Below, one piece after another: positions 1 through 9,057 of a DNA stretch of 45,632 bases (its first letter is position 1; every line of letters starts with the position of its first letter). The stretch spans positions 1 to 45,632 of the forward strand of contig JAHCLN010000010.1 in assembly GCA_026125215.1 (NCBI GenBank), given 5' to 3'. Made by a program: the position numbers and the translations under genes. Origin of the DNA: Opitutaceae bacterium. GTDB taxonomy: Bacteria; Verrucomicrobiota; Verrucomicrobiia; Opitutales; Opitutaceae. The notes below the pieces were generated by a model that saw only the letters and a program-made list of their open reading frames with translations, did not search any database and was not told where the DNA came from.

Positions 1-1
1 T

Positions 2-907
2 CGGACGGTGGATCCGGTGCGGCTCAAGGATGCTGAGGTGCTGTTCTGCTCGGTGCCGCCGCAAAACCACGCCGAGCTCAAATCGCTACGCTGGGTGCAA
101 ATTGCCTCGGCCGGCTACCGGCAGTTGGTTGGGCTCGATCTGCCGGCGCGGGGCATCCGGGCGACCAATGCGCTGGGGTGCTTTGATGTGCCCATCGCCG
201 AGTGGAACATCGCCATGATGGTCAACCTGGCGCGCAACCTGCGCCAGATGATCCGCAATCAGGATACGGCGGTCTGGGACCGCTCCGCCGGGTTTCAGCG
301 TGAAATCCGTGGCCTGACCGTCGGCATCTGGGGCTATGGTGGCATTGGGCGCGAGACCGCCCGCTTGGCCAGACAGCTTGGGCTAAAGGTGCACGCGATG
401 ACCCGGCGGGGCGCCGGTCCCCGCGGTTTGGTCTATGCGGTGCCCGGCACGGGCGATTCGGAGGGGGTGTTGCCGGACCGGGTTTTCACCACGGGACAGG
501 AGCAGGAGTTTCTGGCGGGACTCGATTTTCTCGTGCTCGCGCTTCCGCTGACCAAGGCCACTGAAGGGCTGCTCGGTGAGCGTGAACTGCAGGCGCTGCC
601 GCGCACGGCCTTCGTGCTTAATCCGGCGCGCGGGCCGATCATCCGGCAGGAGGCACTCCTGCGTGCGCTGCGCGAAGGGTGGATCGCCGGGGCCGCCCTC
701 GACACGCACTACCAGTATCCTTTGCCGGCGGAGCATCCGTTGTGGGCATTTCCCAATGTCATCCTCACGCCACACATCTCCGGCTCCAGCCTCAGTCCGC
801 GCTACAAGGAACGGATCTGGGACATCTTCGCCGAGAACCTTGCGCGCTTTGCCCGCGAAGAACCGCTCCTAAATGAGCTCACACCCGAGCAATTGGCCGG
901 GGACTAA
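2..907 (+). CDS. D-2-hydroxyacid dehydrogenase family protein, 5' end probably cut by window edge
   Basis: NAD(P)-dependent D-2-hydroxyacid dehydrogenase fold. The reading frame is open to the window edge; GTG at 8 could be a start, but about 300 residues is short for the family (usually 310-330), so the gene probably begins upstream. Numbering from that GTG, the Rossmann glycine motif GYGGIG is at 109-114, the substrate-binding Arg is in NPARGP (R208) and the catalytic His is in LTPHISGSS (H256). The catalytic Glu normally found in the EPLP motif is missing: the segment reads DTHYQYPLP, with Tyr237 in its place. The protein may therefore belong to an atypical subfamily or have a different activity. 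It lies 36 nt upstream of the first propeller gene, so it probably belongs to the same locus. Fold assignment is firm; substrate is unknown. Confidence 0.85.
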   Translation, partial: RTVDPVRLKDAEVLFCSVPPQNHAELKSLRWVQIASAGYRQLVGLDLPARGIRATNALGCFDVPIAEWNIAMMVNLARNLRQMIRNQDTAVWDRSAGFQREIRGLTVGIWGYGGIGRETARLARQLGLKVHAMTRRGAGPRGLVYAVPGTGDSEGVLPDRVFTTGQEQEFLAGLDFLVLALPLTKATEGLLGERELQALPRTAFVLNPARGPIIRQEALLRALREGWIAGAALDTHYQYPLPAEHPLWAFPNVILTPHISGSSLSPRYKERIWDIFAENLARFAREEPLLNELTPEQLAGD

Positions 908-943
908 GATCCTAAAATTTAACCTCCAACCCATCACTGCCCC

Positions 944-2563
944 ATGTGCAAAAAAGTCATCCCCCGCCTCGGTTTAGCTGTTCTCTCTTGCGCCCTTGTC
1001 CTGACAGTCGGTTCGTCCGCAGCCGCGACCGACCGCTACTTTGACGAGACGAAGGTCACGACCTTCTTTGCCTTCGACAACGTTTCGATCCCCTTCACCC
1101 AGAACCTGCGGGTGAAGATGCGCCAACCGGAGAAGCATCCGGCCAACCCGGTCGTGGCGCGCGGGCCGGCGGGCTCGGTGGATGCATGGGCGGTGCAGTT
1201 CTACGGCTCCGTCATTCGTGAGGGCGACAAGCTGCGGATGTGGTATGCCGCCGCCAGCGACCTGCCTCCCTCCGGTCCTGATGAGCCCAGATGGCGTCCG
1301 GCCTATGCCGAAAGCGCCGACGGCATCAATTGGACGAAGCCCAATCTGGGTTTGGTCGAACACAATGGCAGCAAGGCCAACAATCTGGTCCCGATCGACC
1401 CGCCGCAGCTGAGTTTTCTCAATCTCAAGGTGCTGCATGAGCCCGAGGACCCGGATCCATCGCGTCGTTACAAGATGACGACGCATGTCTACTACACCAA
1501 GGAGCGCAGGCTTGGCACGTTGGTGCCGTTCTTCAGCGCCGACGGTATCCATTGGAAGGTCGCCCGTCCCGTGAAGCCGATCGGCACCGAGATCGGGAAA
1601 GAGGATCTGTTTCAACCCTGGACACATTTCGAACCTGCAGGGGGTCTCTACAAATGGGACGGCCTTTACTACGCCTCGGGGCAGAATGCGGTGGTCGCCG
1701 ACCGCCCTTACCACGGTCGCATCGCGCGTGCTTTCGTCTCCGGCGACTTTGTCAATTGGGCGCACGCCAATGCGGTGAATTTTGTGCGCACGGCCCAACA
1801 TCAGTTGCTGGGCGGTGGACGCGGCCGGGACGGCGAACAGACGCACGAGGGCGTAAGCGTCTGGCACCGGGGCAACGTTCTCCTGGGCATTCATGGCATC
1901 TGGCACGGGGACATGTCCTGGCGGAATGTCACCATCGACCTCGGCTTCCTCGTCAGCAACGACGGCATCCAGTTCCGCGAACCGTCCCACGAGTTCGTTT
2001 TCATTGAGCGCGGTCCGGACGGCGCCTGGGATGAGGGCGGTCTCCTGCAGGGGCAGGGCTTCGAGAATATCGGCGATCAAACCTACATCTACTACGGTTC
2101 ATGGGATCCGCGGCCGCATGAGCACACCGATCGCCCGTTGCCGGTGCGCGGCGGCGTGGGTTTGGTGACCCTTCCGCGCGACCGCTTTGGCGACCTTGTC
2201 CTCGAGCCGTCCGGTTTGGGAGCGGGCAGCTACCACATTCCCGCCGACGAGGCGGTGGTCGAGTTCATGACCAAATCCATCGAAGTGCCCGCCGGCACGG
2301 CGCCGCGGTTCCACTTCAATGTGGACGGCCTCGGTCCGCAGGCCGCGATCCGTGTCGAATTGCTCGCCCATGACCTGAAACCCCTGCCGGGTTTCTCCGG
2401 CAAGGACGCTGCAGTCGTGCGGCAAAACGGCTTTCAGGTGCCCGTTGCCTGGTCCGGCCGCACCGCCATCGGCGGTCTGCCGGATCGGGTGCGTCTGCGG
2501 GCGGTTTATGAAGGCACCCGGCGTCAGGACATCCGCTTCAGTGCGCTCTACATCCGGAACTAA
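944..2563 (+). CDS. secreted beta-propeller glycoside-hydrolase-like protein, paralog 1
   Basis: 539 residues, starting with a Sec signal peptide (charged MCKK, hydrophobic core to about residue 25, AAA cleavage region). The body looks like a five-bladed beta-propeller of the GH32/GH43/GH130 type: FAFDNVSI (42-49), RMWYAA (98-103), YAESADGINWTKP (121-133), EPEDPDPSRRYKM (166-178), then HFEPAGGLYKWDG, EGVSVWHRGN and GQGFENIGDQTY. The last ~110 residues look like a beta-sandwich accessory domain. Blade motifs of the form A-E-S-x-D-G-x-x-W are typical of such propellers. It is the first of four tandem paralogs and is closest to the next gene (2597). I cannot assign a GH family or substrate. Catalytic acids are not identified; the Glu of FEPAGG is conserved in all four copies and is a candidate. 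The ATG has no Shine-Dalgarno sequence. Confidence 0.85.
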   Translation: MCKKVIPRLGLAVLSCALVLTVGSSAAATDRYFDETKVTTFFAFDNVSIPFTQNLRVKMRQPEKHPANPVVARGPAGSVDAWAVQFYGSVIREGDKLRMWYAAASDLPPSGPDEPRWRPAYAESADGINWTKPNLGLVEHNGSKANNLVPIDPPQLSFLNLKVLHEPEDPDPSRRYKMTTHVYYTKERRLGTLVPFFSADGIHWKVARPVKPIGTEIGKEDLFQPWTHFEPAGGLYKWDGLYYASGQNAVVADRPYHGRIARAFVSGDFVNWAHANAVNFVRTAQHQLLGGGRGRDGEQTHEGVSVWHRGNVLLGIHGIWHGDMSWRNVTIDLGFLVSNDGIQFREPSHEFVFIERGPDGAWDEGGLLQGQGFENIGDQTYIYYGSWDPRPHEHTDRPLPVRGGVGLVTLPRDRFGDLVLEPSGLGAGSYHIPADEAVVEFMTKSIEVPAGTAPRFHFNVDGLGPQAAIRVELLAHDLKPLPGFSGKDAAVVRQNGFQVPVAWSGRTAIGGLPDRVRLRAVYEGTRRQDIRFSALYIRN

Positions 2564-2596
2564 TCCTGCCCGGTCAAAAGCTTAACCCCATCCGTT

Positions 2597-4192
2597 ATGA
2601 TCATCCCCAAAATATCCCGAAACCGCTTTGCCTGCTCTTGGTTGCTTGCTTGGTTGGCCATCTCAACCGGATACGCCGGCCCGCTCGACAGCGGCACGTT
2701 TCAACCTCTCATCGACGAAACCAAAGGGCGGACGCTCTTCGCCTTCGACAATGTTTCGATCGCCTTTACGCGCAGCCTGGAGCTGACCATGCATCAGCCG
2801 GAAAAATACTCCGGCAATCCGGTGGTCGCCCGCGGGCCGCGGAGTGCGCCGGACCACTGGGGCGTTCAATTCTACGGTTCCGTCATCCGCGTGGAGGGCA
2901 AATTTCGTATGTGGTATGCGGCCTTGGACGGAGCCCGGGGTGAGCAGGGGCCGGCCAACCCGTCATTTTGGCGCGTGGCCTATGCCGAGAGCGACGATGG
3001 CGTTAATTGGGTTAAGCCCAATCTCGGGCTCGTCGAATACAACGGCAACCGGGACAACAATCTCTGTCTCGTCGAGCCGGTGCTTGGGCCGATCAACGTC
3101 AAAGTAATCTATGAGCCGGAAGATCCGGATCCCGCGCGCCGCTACAAAATGGTCGGCCACATTTATTGGATGAAGGGCCAGACGCGGCATGGCACGCTGG
3201 TGCCATTTGCGAGTCCGGATGGCTTGCGCTGGAATTCGCTCATCCCCGTCACCCCGGACAATGCCCAGATTCCCCGCGAACAGCTGATCATTCCCGACAT
3301 GCATTTCGAACCGGCGGGCGGCCTGTTCAAGTGGGACGGGATGTATTACGCTTCCGGCCAGAGCCCCTACGATGGCGTGCGCGACACTCATGCCCGGGTC
3401 GTGCGGCAACACCGATCAAATGACTTTGTCAACTGGTCCGCCACGGCGAATGTCGCGTATACGCGTGAAGGGCAGCATGTCACCGGCCGGCACGGCAACG
3501 ACGGCAAACAGGCGCACGAGGGTGTGAGCGTCTGGAACCGCGGCAACGTGCTGGTGGGCCTGACCGGTCTCTGGCAGGGCGGCAAGACTTGGCCGGAGGT
3601 AACGATTGATCTCGGTCTCCTTATCAGCAACGACGGCATTCTCTTTCGCGAACCGATGCCGGAATTCGTCTATATTCCGATCGGCCCGGACGGGGCTTGG
3701 GACCAGGGCGGACTGATGCAGGGCGAAGGCTTCGAGAATGTCGGCGACAAGACCTACCTCTATTACGGCGCGGCCGATCCGCGCACTTGGACCGCGGGCG
3801 ATATCCCGATTCCCGCGCGTGGCGGGGTGGGGTTGGCAACCCTGCCGCGGGATCGGTTCGCCGACCTGCGGGTGCGGGACTACGGCGAGGGTTCAGCGGA
3901 ATTCATTACCTCGCCGCTCGTCGCAAAGGATGGTGAAACGCTCTACGTGAACGCCTCCGGTCTGGACGAAGGCGCCGAGCTGCGCTTCGAGCTGCTCACG
4001 CACGACGAGCGCCCGCTGCCGGGTTGGTCGGGCCCGGACGCTGCGGTCGTCCGCACCGGTGGCTACCAAGTTCCCGTGGTCTGGCGCGGCGGAGTTGAAC
4101 TCCGCGGTCTGCCCGCACGTTACAAGATCAAGGCCACCTTTGCCGGCCCTCGTAAGGAAGACATCCGGTTCAGCGCCCTTTATCTCCAATGA
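2597..4192 (+). CDS. secreted beta-propeller glycoside-hydrolase-like protein, paralog 2
   Basis: 531 residues with an N-terminal signal peptide (hydrophobic WLLAWLAISTGYAG). It is the closest relative of the preceding gene: both share LFAFDNVSI/FFAFDNVSI, the RMWYAA blade motif, YAESDDGVNWVKPNLGLVEY, EPEDPDPARRYKM, HFEPAGGLFKWDGMYYASGQ, EGVSVWNRGN, TIDLGLLISNDGI and GEGFENVGDKTY. The C-terminal domain ending in DIRFSALYLQ matches the DIRFSALYIRN end of paralog 1. The stop overlaps the ATG of the next gene by 4 nt, implying coupled translation. Probable role: periplasmic or extracellular hydrolysis, or possibly phosphorolysis, of a glycosidic bond. The fold is inferred from motif pattern, not from a database match. 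Confidence 0.85.
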   Translation: MIIPKISRNRFACSWLLAWLAISTGYAGPLDSGTFQPLIDETKGRTLFAFDNVSIAFTRSLELTMHQPEKYSGNPVVARGPRSAPDHWGVQFYGSVIRVEGKFRMWYAALDGARGEQGPANPSFWRVAYAESDDGVNWVKPNLGLVEYNGNRDNNLCLVEPVLGPINVKVIYEPEDPDPARRYKMVGHIYWMKGQTRHGTLVPFASPDGLRWNSLIPVTPDNAQIPREQLIIPDMHFEPAGGLFKWDGMYYASGQSPYDGVRDTHARVVRQHRSNDFVNWSATANVAYTREGQHVTGRHGNDGKQAHEGVSVWNRGNVLVGLTGLWQGGKTWPEVTIDLGLLISNDGILFREPMPEFVYIPIGPDGAWDQGGLMQGEGFENVGDKTYLYYGAADPRTWTAGDIPIPARGGVGLATLPRDRFADLRVRDYGEGSAEFITSPLVAKDGETLYVNASGLDEGAELRFELLTHDERPLPGWSGPDAAVVRTGGYQVPVVWRGGVELRGLPARYKIKATFAGPRKEDIRFSALYLQ

Positions 4193-5715
4193 ACCGCCAC
4201 CTGTTCCCAATCCGGGCGCTCTGTGCGCTAATCGGCGTGACATGGTTCGTCCCGGCGGTGCGACCGGCCGCAATTCACGCGCACGGTAATTCTGAGATCG
4301 TCCTTTTCCCCTTCGATGATCACAGCCTGCCGTTCAACCGGGGGCTTGTTCTGAACCTCGTGCAGGGTCGCAAGCATCAGCGGCAGGATCCCCAGCACCC
4401 GAACAAGCCGGTGCTCGACGTCGGCAAACCCGGCGATCCCGATTATCCGAGGGTGTATTTCTACGGGACCGTCATCCAGATCGATGGCGAATATCGCATG
4501 TGGTATACCGGCCACGACGGGAAAAACCGCCAGGTCTGCTACGCCGTCTCGCCGGACGGGGTCAATTGGACCAAGCCGCGCCTGGGGCTGGTGGAATACA
4601 ACGGGAGCAAGGAGAACAACCTCGTTTCGCTCGATGGTCCGGAGTCGATGCACGGAGTATGCGTCTTGGTCCTGTATGAGCCCGAGGACCCGGATCCGGA
4701 GCGCCGCTTCAAGATGCTGCGCGAGATCGCCATCCCGGGCGTGTCCTGGCCGGTCTACGCCGCTTTCAGTGCCGACGGTCTCAATTGGAAGAGTCTGCCG
4801 GGAAACAAGCCAATCAATCCCGGCTTTCGCATCGAGCCCAGCGGATTAGTCAAATTCGACGGAGCCTACTACGTCAACGGCCACAGCAATGCTATCCGGC
4901 ATCCGATCCCCGGCGCCCAGAAGCGGAGCATGCAGACTTTCGTCTCCTATGATTTCGAGAACTGGAGCTCGGCGGCGCACCTGAGCTTCCGCCGCGACAA
5001 CATCCCGCCGCGCCCGATCCTGGATTTCGAGGGGAACCGGGGCGAGCAGGTCCACGTGGGTGCGAGCCTCTGGAACCGCGGCAACGTGCTGCTGGGTTTC
5101 TACGGCCAGTATCACAACGAGACCAACGACCGCCGGACCTCCACCTGCGACCTCGGCCTGATCGTGAGCAACAATGCGATCAACTTCCGCGAGCCGATCC
5201 CCGACTTCAAAATCATCCCCGCGCACGAGGAGCCGGACCGGACCGAGGCCAGGCTCATCCAGGGCCAGGGATTCCAGAACATCGGTGACCGCACCCTGGT
5301 GTATTACGGCATCTGGACATCCGTGAACTACAACAATCCCACCGGGGTTCGTATCGCCACATGGCCGCGGGACCGTCTTGGCTACTACACTCCCAGTCCG
5401 GGAGTCACGGGGGCACATTGCATCTCGGCTCCGTTCGAGCTGCCGCGGGCAGATGCCCGGGTTTATCTGAACGCAGACGGCCTTTCGCCGGACGCCCGGC
5501 TGGAGGTCGAGATCCTCGACGAGCAGATGCGTCCCATCCCGGGCTTCAGTGCCGCAGAGTTCTCAGGCTGGACCCAGGAGTCCGGTTTTCGCCTGCCCGC
5601 CACGTGGCGGACTCGGGACAACCTCGCGGGTCTGAAGCAGCCCATCCGTGTGCGCGTGAACTTTGCCGGACGGGACGCCCATCAGGCTCGCTTGCATGCG
5701 ATTTACATCGAGTAA
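4189..5715 (+). CDS. secreted beta-propeller glycoside-hydrolase-like protein, paralog 3
   Basis: 508 residues. The signal peptide spans about 1-30. This gene and the next form a second sub-pair with a different entry motif, LFPFDDHSLPFNRGL (39-53), instead of FAFDNVSI. Shared family motifs remain: EYRMWYTGHDGKNRQVCYAV, SPDGVNWTKPRLGLVEYNG, YEPEDPDPERRFKM, FRIEPSGLVKFDGAYYVNGH, HVGASLWNRGNVLLGFYG and GQGFQNIGDRTLVYYG. Unlike paralogs 1-2 it has the NGHSNAIRHPIPGA segment, so substrate specificity probably differs between the sub-pairs. The ATG overlaps the upstream stop (ATGA). The C-terminus (RVNFAGRDAHQARLHAIYIE) is homologous to that of paralog 4. Confidence 0.85.
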   Translation: MNRHLFPIRALCALIGVTWFVPAVRPAAIHAHGNSEIVLFPFDDHSLPFNRGLVLNLVQGRKHQRQDPQHPNKPVLDVGKPGDPDYPRVYFYGTVIQIDGEYRMWYTGHDGKNRQVCYAVSPDGVNWTKPRLGLVEYNGSKENNLVSLDGPESMHGVCVLVLYEPEDPDPERRFKMLREIAIPGVSWPVYAAFSADGLNWKSLPGNKPINPGFRIEPSGLVKFDGAYYVNGHSNAIRHPIPGAQKRSMQTFVSYDFENWSSAAHLSFRRDNIPPRPILDFEGNRGEQVHVGASLWNRGNVLLGFYGQYHNETNDRRTSTCDLGLIVSNNAINFREPIPDFKIIPAHEEPDRTEARLIQGQGFQNIGDRTLVYYGIWTSVNYNNPTGVRIATWPRDRLGYYTPSPGVTGAHCISAPFELPRADARVYLNADGLSPDARLEVEILDEQMRPIPGFSAAEFSGWTQESGFRLPATWRTRDNLAGLKQPIRVRVNFAGRDAHQARLHAIYIE

Positions 5716-5731
5716 CTCAGGCACATCTCCC

Positions 5732-7243
5732 ATGGACATCAACCAACTTCGCACCCGGACCCGAACCATCCTCGCGGTGGCCTGTGCCACGCTAGCCGCA
5801 TTGCCGGCCGCTGCCACTCGGGAAATTGTTCTCTTTCCCTTCGACGATCACAGTTTGCCGTTCAACCGGGGGCTGAACCTGAACTTGGTCGCCGGAAGCA
5901 AGCACCAGCGCCAGGACCCGCTCCTGCCCGACCGCCCCGTGTTGACCATCGGGCAACCGGGAGACCCGGATCATCCTCGCGCCTACTTTCTCGGCACTGT
6001 CCTGGAGGCGGACGGAAACTATCACATGTGGTATACCGGCTTCGATAAGGACAGGAACCGCCAAGTTTGCTATGCGGTGTCGAAGGATGGCATGAACTGG
6101 ACGAAGCCCAAGCTCGGCCTTGTCACCTATCACGGCAATCGCGACAACAATCTGGTTTCGCTCGATGGCGACCACCCGATGCATGCGGCCGTGACGCTGG
6201 TGATTCATGACCCCGAGGACCCCGATCCCAACCGCCGTTTCAAGATGCTGCGCGAGCACGCCGTGCCGGGCGTGTCCTGGCAAATCTTCGCCGCGGTCAG
6301 TCCCGACGGAGTGCGGTGGACGAGCACCGCGGGCGGGAAGCCGGTCAATCCCGGTCACCAAATCGAGCCAAGCGGATTCATCAAGCGCGACGGCATTTAC
6401 CTGATCAACGGTCACAGCAACGCGATCCGTCACCCCATCCCCGGGGCGCACAAGCGCACCATGCAAACGTTCGCCTCCTACGATTTTGAGAACTGGACCA
6501 CTGCCTCGCACATGAGCTTCCGGCGGGACAACCTGCCGCCGCGTCCCCCCACCGACTTTGAAGGCCATCGCGGGCCGCAAGTCCACTTGGGCGCGGGCCT
6601 ATGGGACCGCGGCAATGTTGTCCTTGGTTTCTACGGCATGTATGACAACCCGACGAATGACCGCCGCACCGTGGTCTGCGATATCGGCCTGATCGTGAGC
6701 AACAACGGAATCAATTTTCGCGAACCGGTGCCCGACTTCAAAATCGTGCCATCATTGGAGGAGCCCGACCGTGCGGAACCCAGGCTGACCCAAGGGCAGG
6801 CGTTCCTGAACATCGGAGACCGGACCTTTCACTACTACGGTATCTGGACCGAAGTGAACCGTGATGGTCCCACCGGTGTGCGCGTGGCCTCATGGATGCG
6901 CGACCGGCTTGGCTTTTACACGCCCAACGGAGGCGTGACGGATCCACATTTCATCTCGGCGGCATTGCCGGCCCGCCCCGGCTCCCGGGTTTTCGTGAAC
7001 GCTGCAGGTCTGGGTGCCGAGGGCACATTGCAGGTGGAGATTTTGGATGAACGCATGCGCCCTATCCCCGGATACACCGCCGAGGATTGTGATGCATTTG
7101 CGGATTCCTCGGGCCTGCGCCTGCCGGTGCGTTGGCAGGGTCGGGACAGTTTGGAAGGAGTCAACGAGCCGTTCCGCATCCGGGTGAACTTCACCGGCCG
7201 GGATGCCAAGGATCTGCGTTTGTTTGCAGTTTATGTCGACTGA
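5732..7243 (+). CDS. secreted beta-propeller glycoside-hydrolase-like protein, paralog 4
   Basis: 503 residues from the ATG at 5732. A longer frame is open from 5663, but it overlaps paralog 3 and would put the signal peptide (RTILAVACATLAALPAAA) internally, so 5732 is preferred. It is very close to paralog 3 throughout: LFPFDDHSLPFNRGL (34-48), MWYTGFDKDRNRQVCYAV, HDPEDPDPNRRFKM, QIEPSGFIKRDG, YLINGHSNAIRHPIPGAHKR, VHLGAGLWDRGN, CDIGLIVSNNGINFREPVPD. It lies 16 nt after paralog 3. The tandem near-identity indicates a recent duplication within the locus. Enzyme class and substrate are not known. Confidence 0.85.
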   Translation: MDINQLRTRTRTILAVACATLAALPAAATREIVLFPFDDHSLPFNRGLNLNLVAGSKHQRQDPLLPDRPVLTIGQPGDPDHPRAYFLGTVLEADGNYHMWYTGFDKDRNRQVCYAVSKDGMNWTKPKLGLVTYHGNRDNNLVSLDGDHPMHAAVTLVIHDPEDPDPNRRFKMLREHAVPGVSWQIFAAVSPDGVRWTSTAGGKPVNPGHQIEPSGFIKRDGIYLINGHSNAIRHPIPGAHKRTMQTFASYDFENWTTASHMSFRRDNLPPRPPTDFEGHRGPQVHLGAGLWDRGNVVLGFYGMYDNPTNDRRTVVCDIGLIVSNNGINFREPVPDFKIVPSLEEPDRAEPRLTQGQAFLNIGDRTFHYYGIWTEVNRDGPTGVRVASWMRDRLGFYTPNGGVTDPHFISAALPARPGSRVFVNAAGLGAEGTLQVEILDERMRPIPGYTAEDCDAFADSSGLRLPVRWQGRDSLEGVNEPFRIRVNFTGRDAKDLRLFAVYVD

Positions 7244-7316
7244 CCACCAAGCCTTTCCCCGCCGGCCCCCAAAATCACCGCCTGCTCGGATTCACTGCCA
7301 TCCGAAGTTTCCGATT

Positions 7317-9041
7317 ATGTGCAATCAACTTTATCGCTGCGCCAAGGTAATGGTCATCATCTGGATGCTTGGCCCAATCACCCTGCCGGTGGCCCGGGCC
7401 CAGCGTCAACCGGTGGCGGCCGAACACGGCATGGTGGTTTCGGTGCATGAACTGGGTTCGCAGGCTGGTGTGGAGATTTTGAAAAAAGGCGGAAATGCCG
7501 TGGATGCGGCCATTGCGACCGGTTTTGCCTTGGCCGCTGTCTACCCCAGTGCCGGCAATCTGGCCGGAGGCGGATTCATGCTGATCCATCGCGCGGATGA
7601 CAACCGTCAAATCGGCATAGATTACCGCGAAACCGCGCCGGCGGCGGCGCATCGTGACATGTATCTGGCAGAAGACGGGAGCGTCATGACTGAACTCGGT
7701 TCATCACGCATGGGCTGGCGCGCCAGCGGCGTGCCGGGCACGGTGGACGCTTTTGCCCGGGCCTTTCTGAAATACGGTTCCGGCCGCGTGACCTGGGCCG
7801 AGATCATTGAGCCTGCCCGCCGGCTGGCGGAAGGGCATGTGTTGACCCGGGCCGCCGTGGAGCTTTTGCAGCGGGATGCCCGGCTTCTGTCCCGCTTCGA
7901 GGAGTCCCGGCGTGTGCTCTTGAACAACGGGGAGAGTTGGCGCGTCGGTGATGTCTGGCGGCAGCCCGATTTGGCGGCCACCTTGGCCCGACTGCAGGAA
8001 CATGGCCCGCGCGAGTTCTACGAGGGCGAAACCGCCCGCCGCATCGCCGATGCGATGCGGGAGAACGGCGGCACCATTACGCTGGAAGATCTCAAGGGCT
8101 ACCGGGCGATTGAACGCGTGCCGTTGCGACATATCTACCGTGGTCACGAAATTGTGGGCATGCCGCCGCCCAGTTCGGGGGCGATCACCCTGTTCCAGAT
8201 GCTGGCCATGATCGAGCCCTACGACGTGCGTGGCATGGGGCACAATTCCGCCGCCAAGCATCATCTGTTTGCCGAAGTGATGCGCCGGGCGTTTCGCGAC
8301 CGCATCGAATACATCGGCGACCCCGCGTTTGTCAGCGTGCCGATCGCCGAAATGCTCGACCGGAATTACCTCGCCGGCCGCATGGCGGACTTTGACCCGA
8401 TGCGCGTCACCGCCAGCGCTGGTCTGGCCCCGGGGCTGGGCTTGCGGGAGTCGGCTGAGACCACTCACTTTTCCGTGGTGGATCGGGAGGGTAATGCCGT
8501 CAGCAATACCTATACCTTAAGAAATTCCTTTGGCAGCGGGGTTACGATTCCGGGGACGGGACTGCTGATGAACAATGTCATGGACGATCTGGCGGCCAAG
8601 GTGGGCGTGCCCAACATGCACGGCCTGATGCAAGGCCCGGCCAATGCCATTGAGCCAGGCAAGCGCGCGCTTTCCTCGCAGACGCCGGCCATGGTCTTCA
8701 GGGACGGAAGGCTCCTTCTGGTTACCGGCAGCCCGGGAGGTCCTACGATCATCAACACGGTGTTTCAGATCATTACCAATGTGATCGATTTTAAAATGCC
8801 GGTGATGCAGGCCGTGGAGGCTCCGCGGATCCATCATCAATGGTTGCCGGATGAATTGACCTATGAGCCCTTCGGCCTGTCGTCGGATACGGCTAAACTG
8901 CTTGAGGGCAAGGGACACAAATTGACGCTGAGAACCCGCTATCAGGGGCAGGCGGAAACAATCATGATCGACCCCGCGACCGGAATGAAAATGGGTGCCG
9001 CTGATCCGCGGCATCCAGATGCGAGGGCCGTCGGCCATTAA
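7317..9041 (+). CDS. ggt: gamma-glutamyltransferase
   Basis: 574 residues from the ATG at 7317. The frame extends to 7203, but the segment from MCNQLY reads as a signal peptide (VMVIIWMLGPITLPVARA), so 7317 is chosen. Ntn-hydrolase of the gamma-glutamyltranspeptidase family: it cleaves gamma-glutamyl amides such as glutathione in the periplasm, transferring to amino acids or water. Family signatures are clear: KKGGNAVDAAIATGFAL near the N-terminus, RMGWRASGVPGTVDAF, the autoprocessing site ETTHFSVVD with the nucleophile Thr at about residue 382, LLMNNVMDD, and GSPGGPTIINT lining the oxyanion region. Length is normal for a two-subunit precursor. Its position between propellers and sulfatases is unusual; it may remove a gamma-glutamyl group from the substrate or an adduct, but that is speculation. 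Confidence 0.95.
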   Translation: MCNQLYRCAKVMVIIWMLGPITLPVARAQRQPVAAEHGMVVSVHELGSQAGVEILKKGGNAVDAAIATGFALAAVYPSAGNLAGGGFMLIHRADDNRQIGIDYRETAPAAAHRDMYLAEDGSVMTELGSSRMGWRASGVPGTVDAFARAFLKYGSGRVTWAEIIEPARRLAEGHVLTRAAVELLQRDARLLSRFEESRRVLLNNGESWRVGDVWRQPDLAATLARLQEHGPREFYEGETARRIADAMRENGGTITLEDLKGYRAIERVPLRHIYRGHEIVGMPPPSSGAITLFQMLAMIEPYDVRGMGHNSAAKHHLFAEVMRRAFRDRIEYIGDPAFVSVPIAEMLDRNYLAGRMADFDPMRVTASAGLAPGLGLRESAETTHFSVVDREGNAVSNTYTLRNSFGSGVTIPGTGLLMNNVMDDLAAKVGVPNMHGLMQGPANAIEPGKRALSSQTPAMVFRDGRLLLVTGSPGGPTIINTVFQIITNVIDFKMPVMQAVEAPRIHHQWLPDELTYEPFGLSSDTAKLLEGKGHKLTLRTRYQGQAETIMIDPATGMKMGAADPRHPDARAVGH

Positions 9042-9057
9042 GAGCCGCCAAAGACAT

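Noticed and set aside
974..2080. Long minus-strand open frame of 368 codons
   Set aside because: It is the complement of the first propeller gene; composition is typical of a shadow frame in high G+C DNA and no domain is visible.
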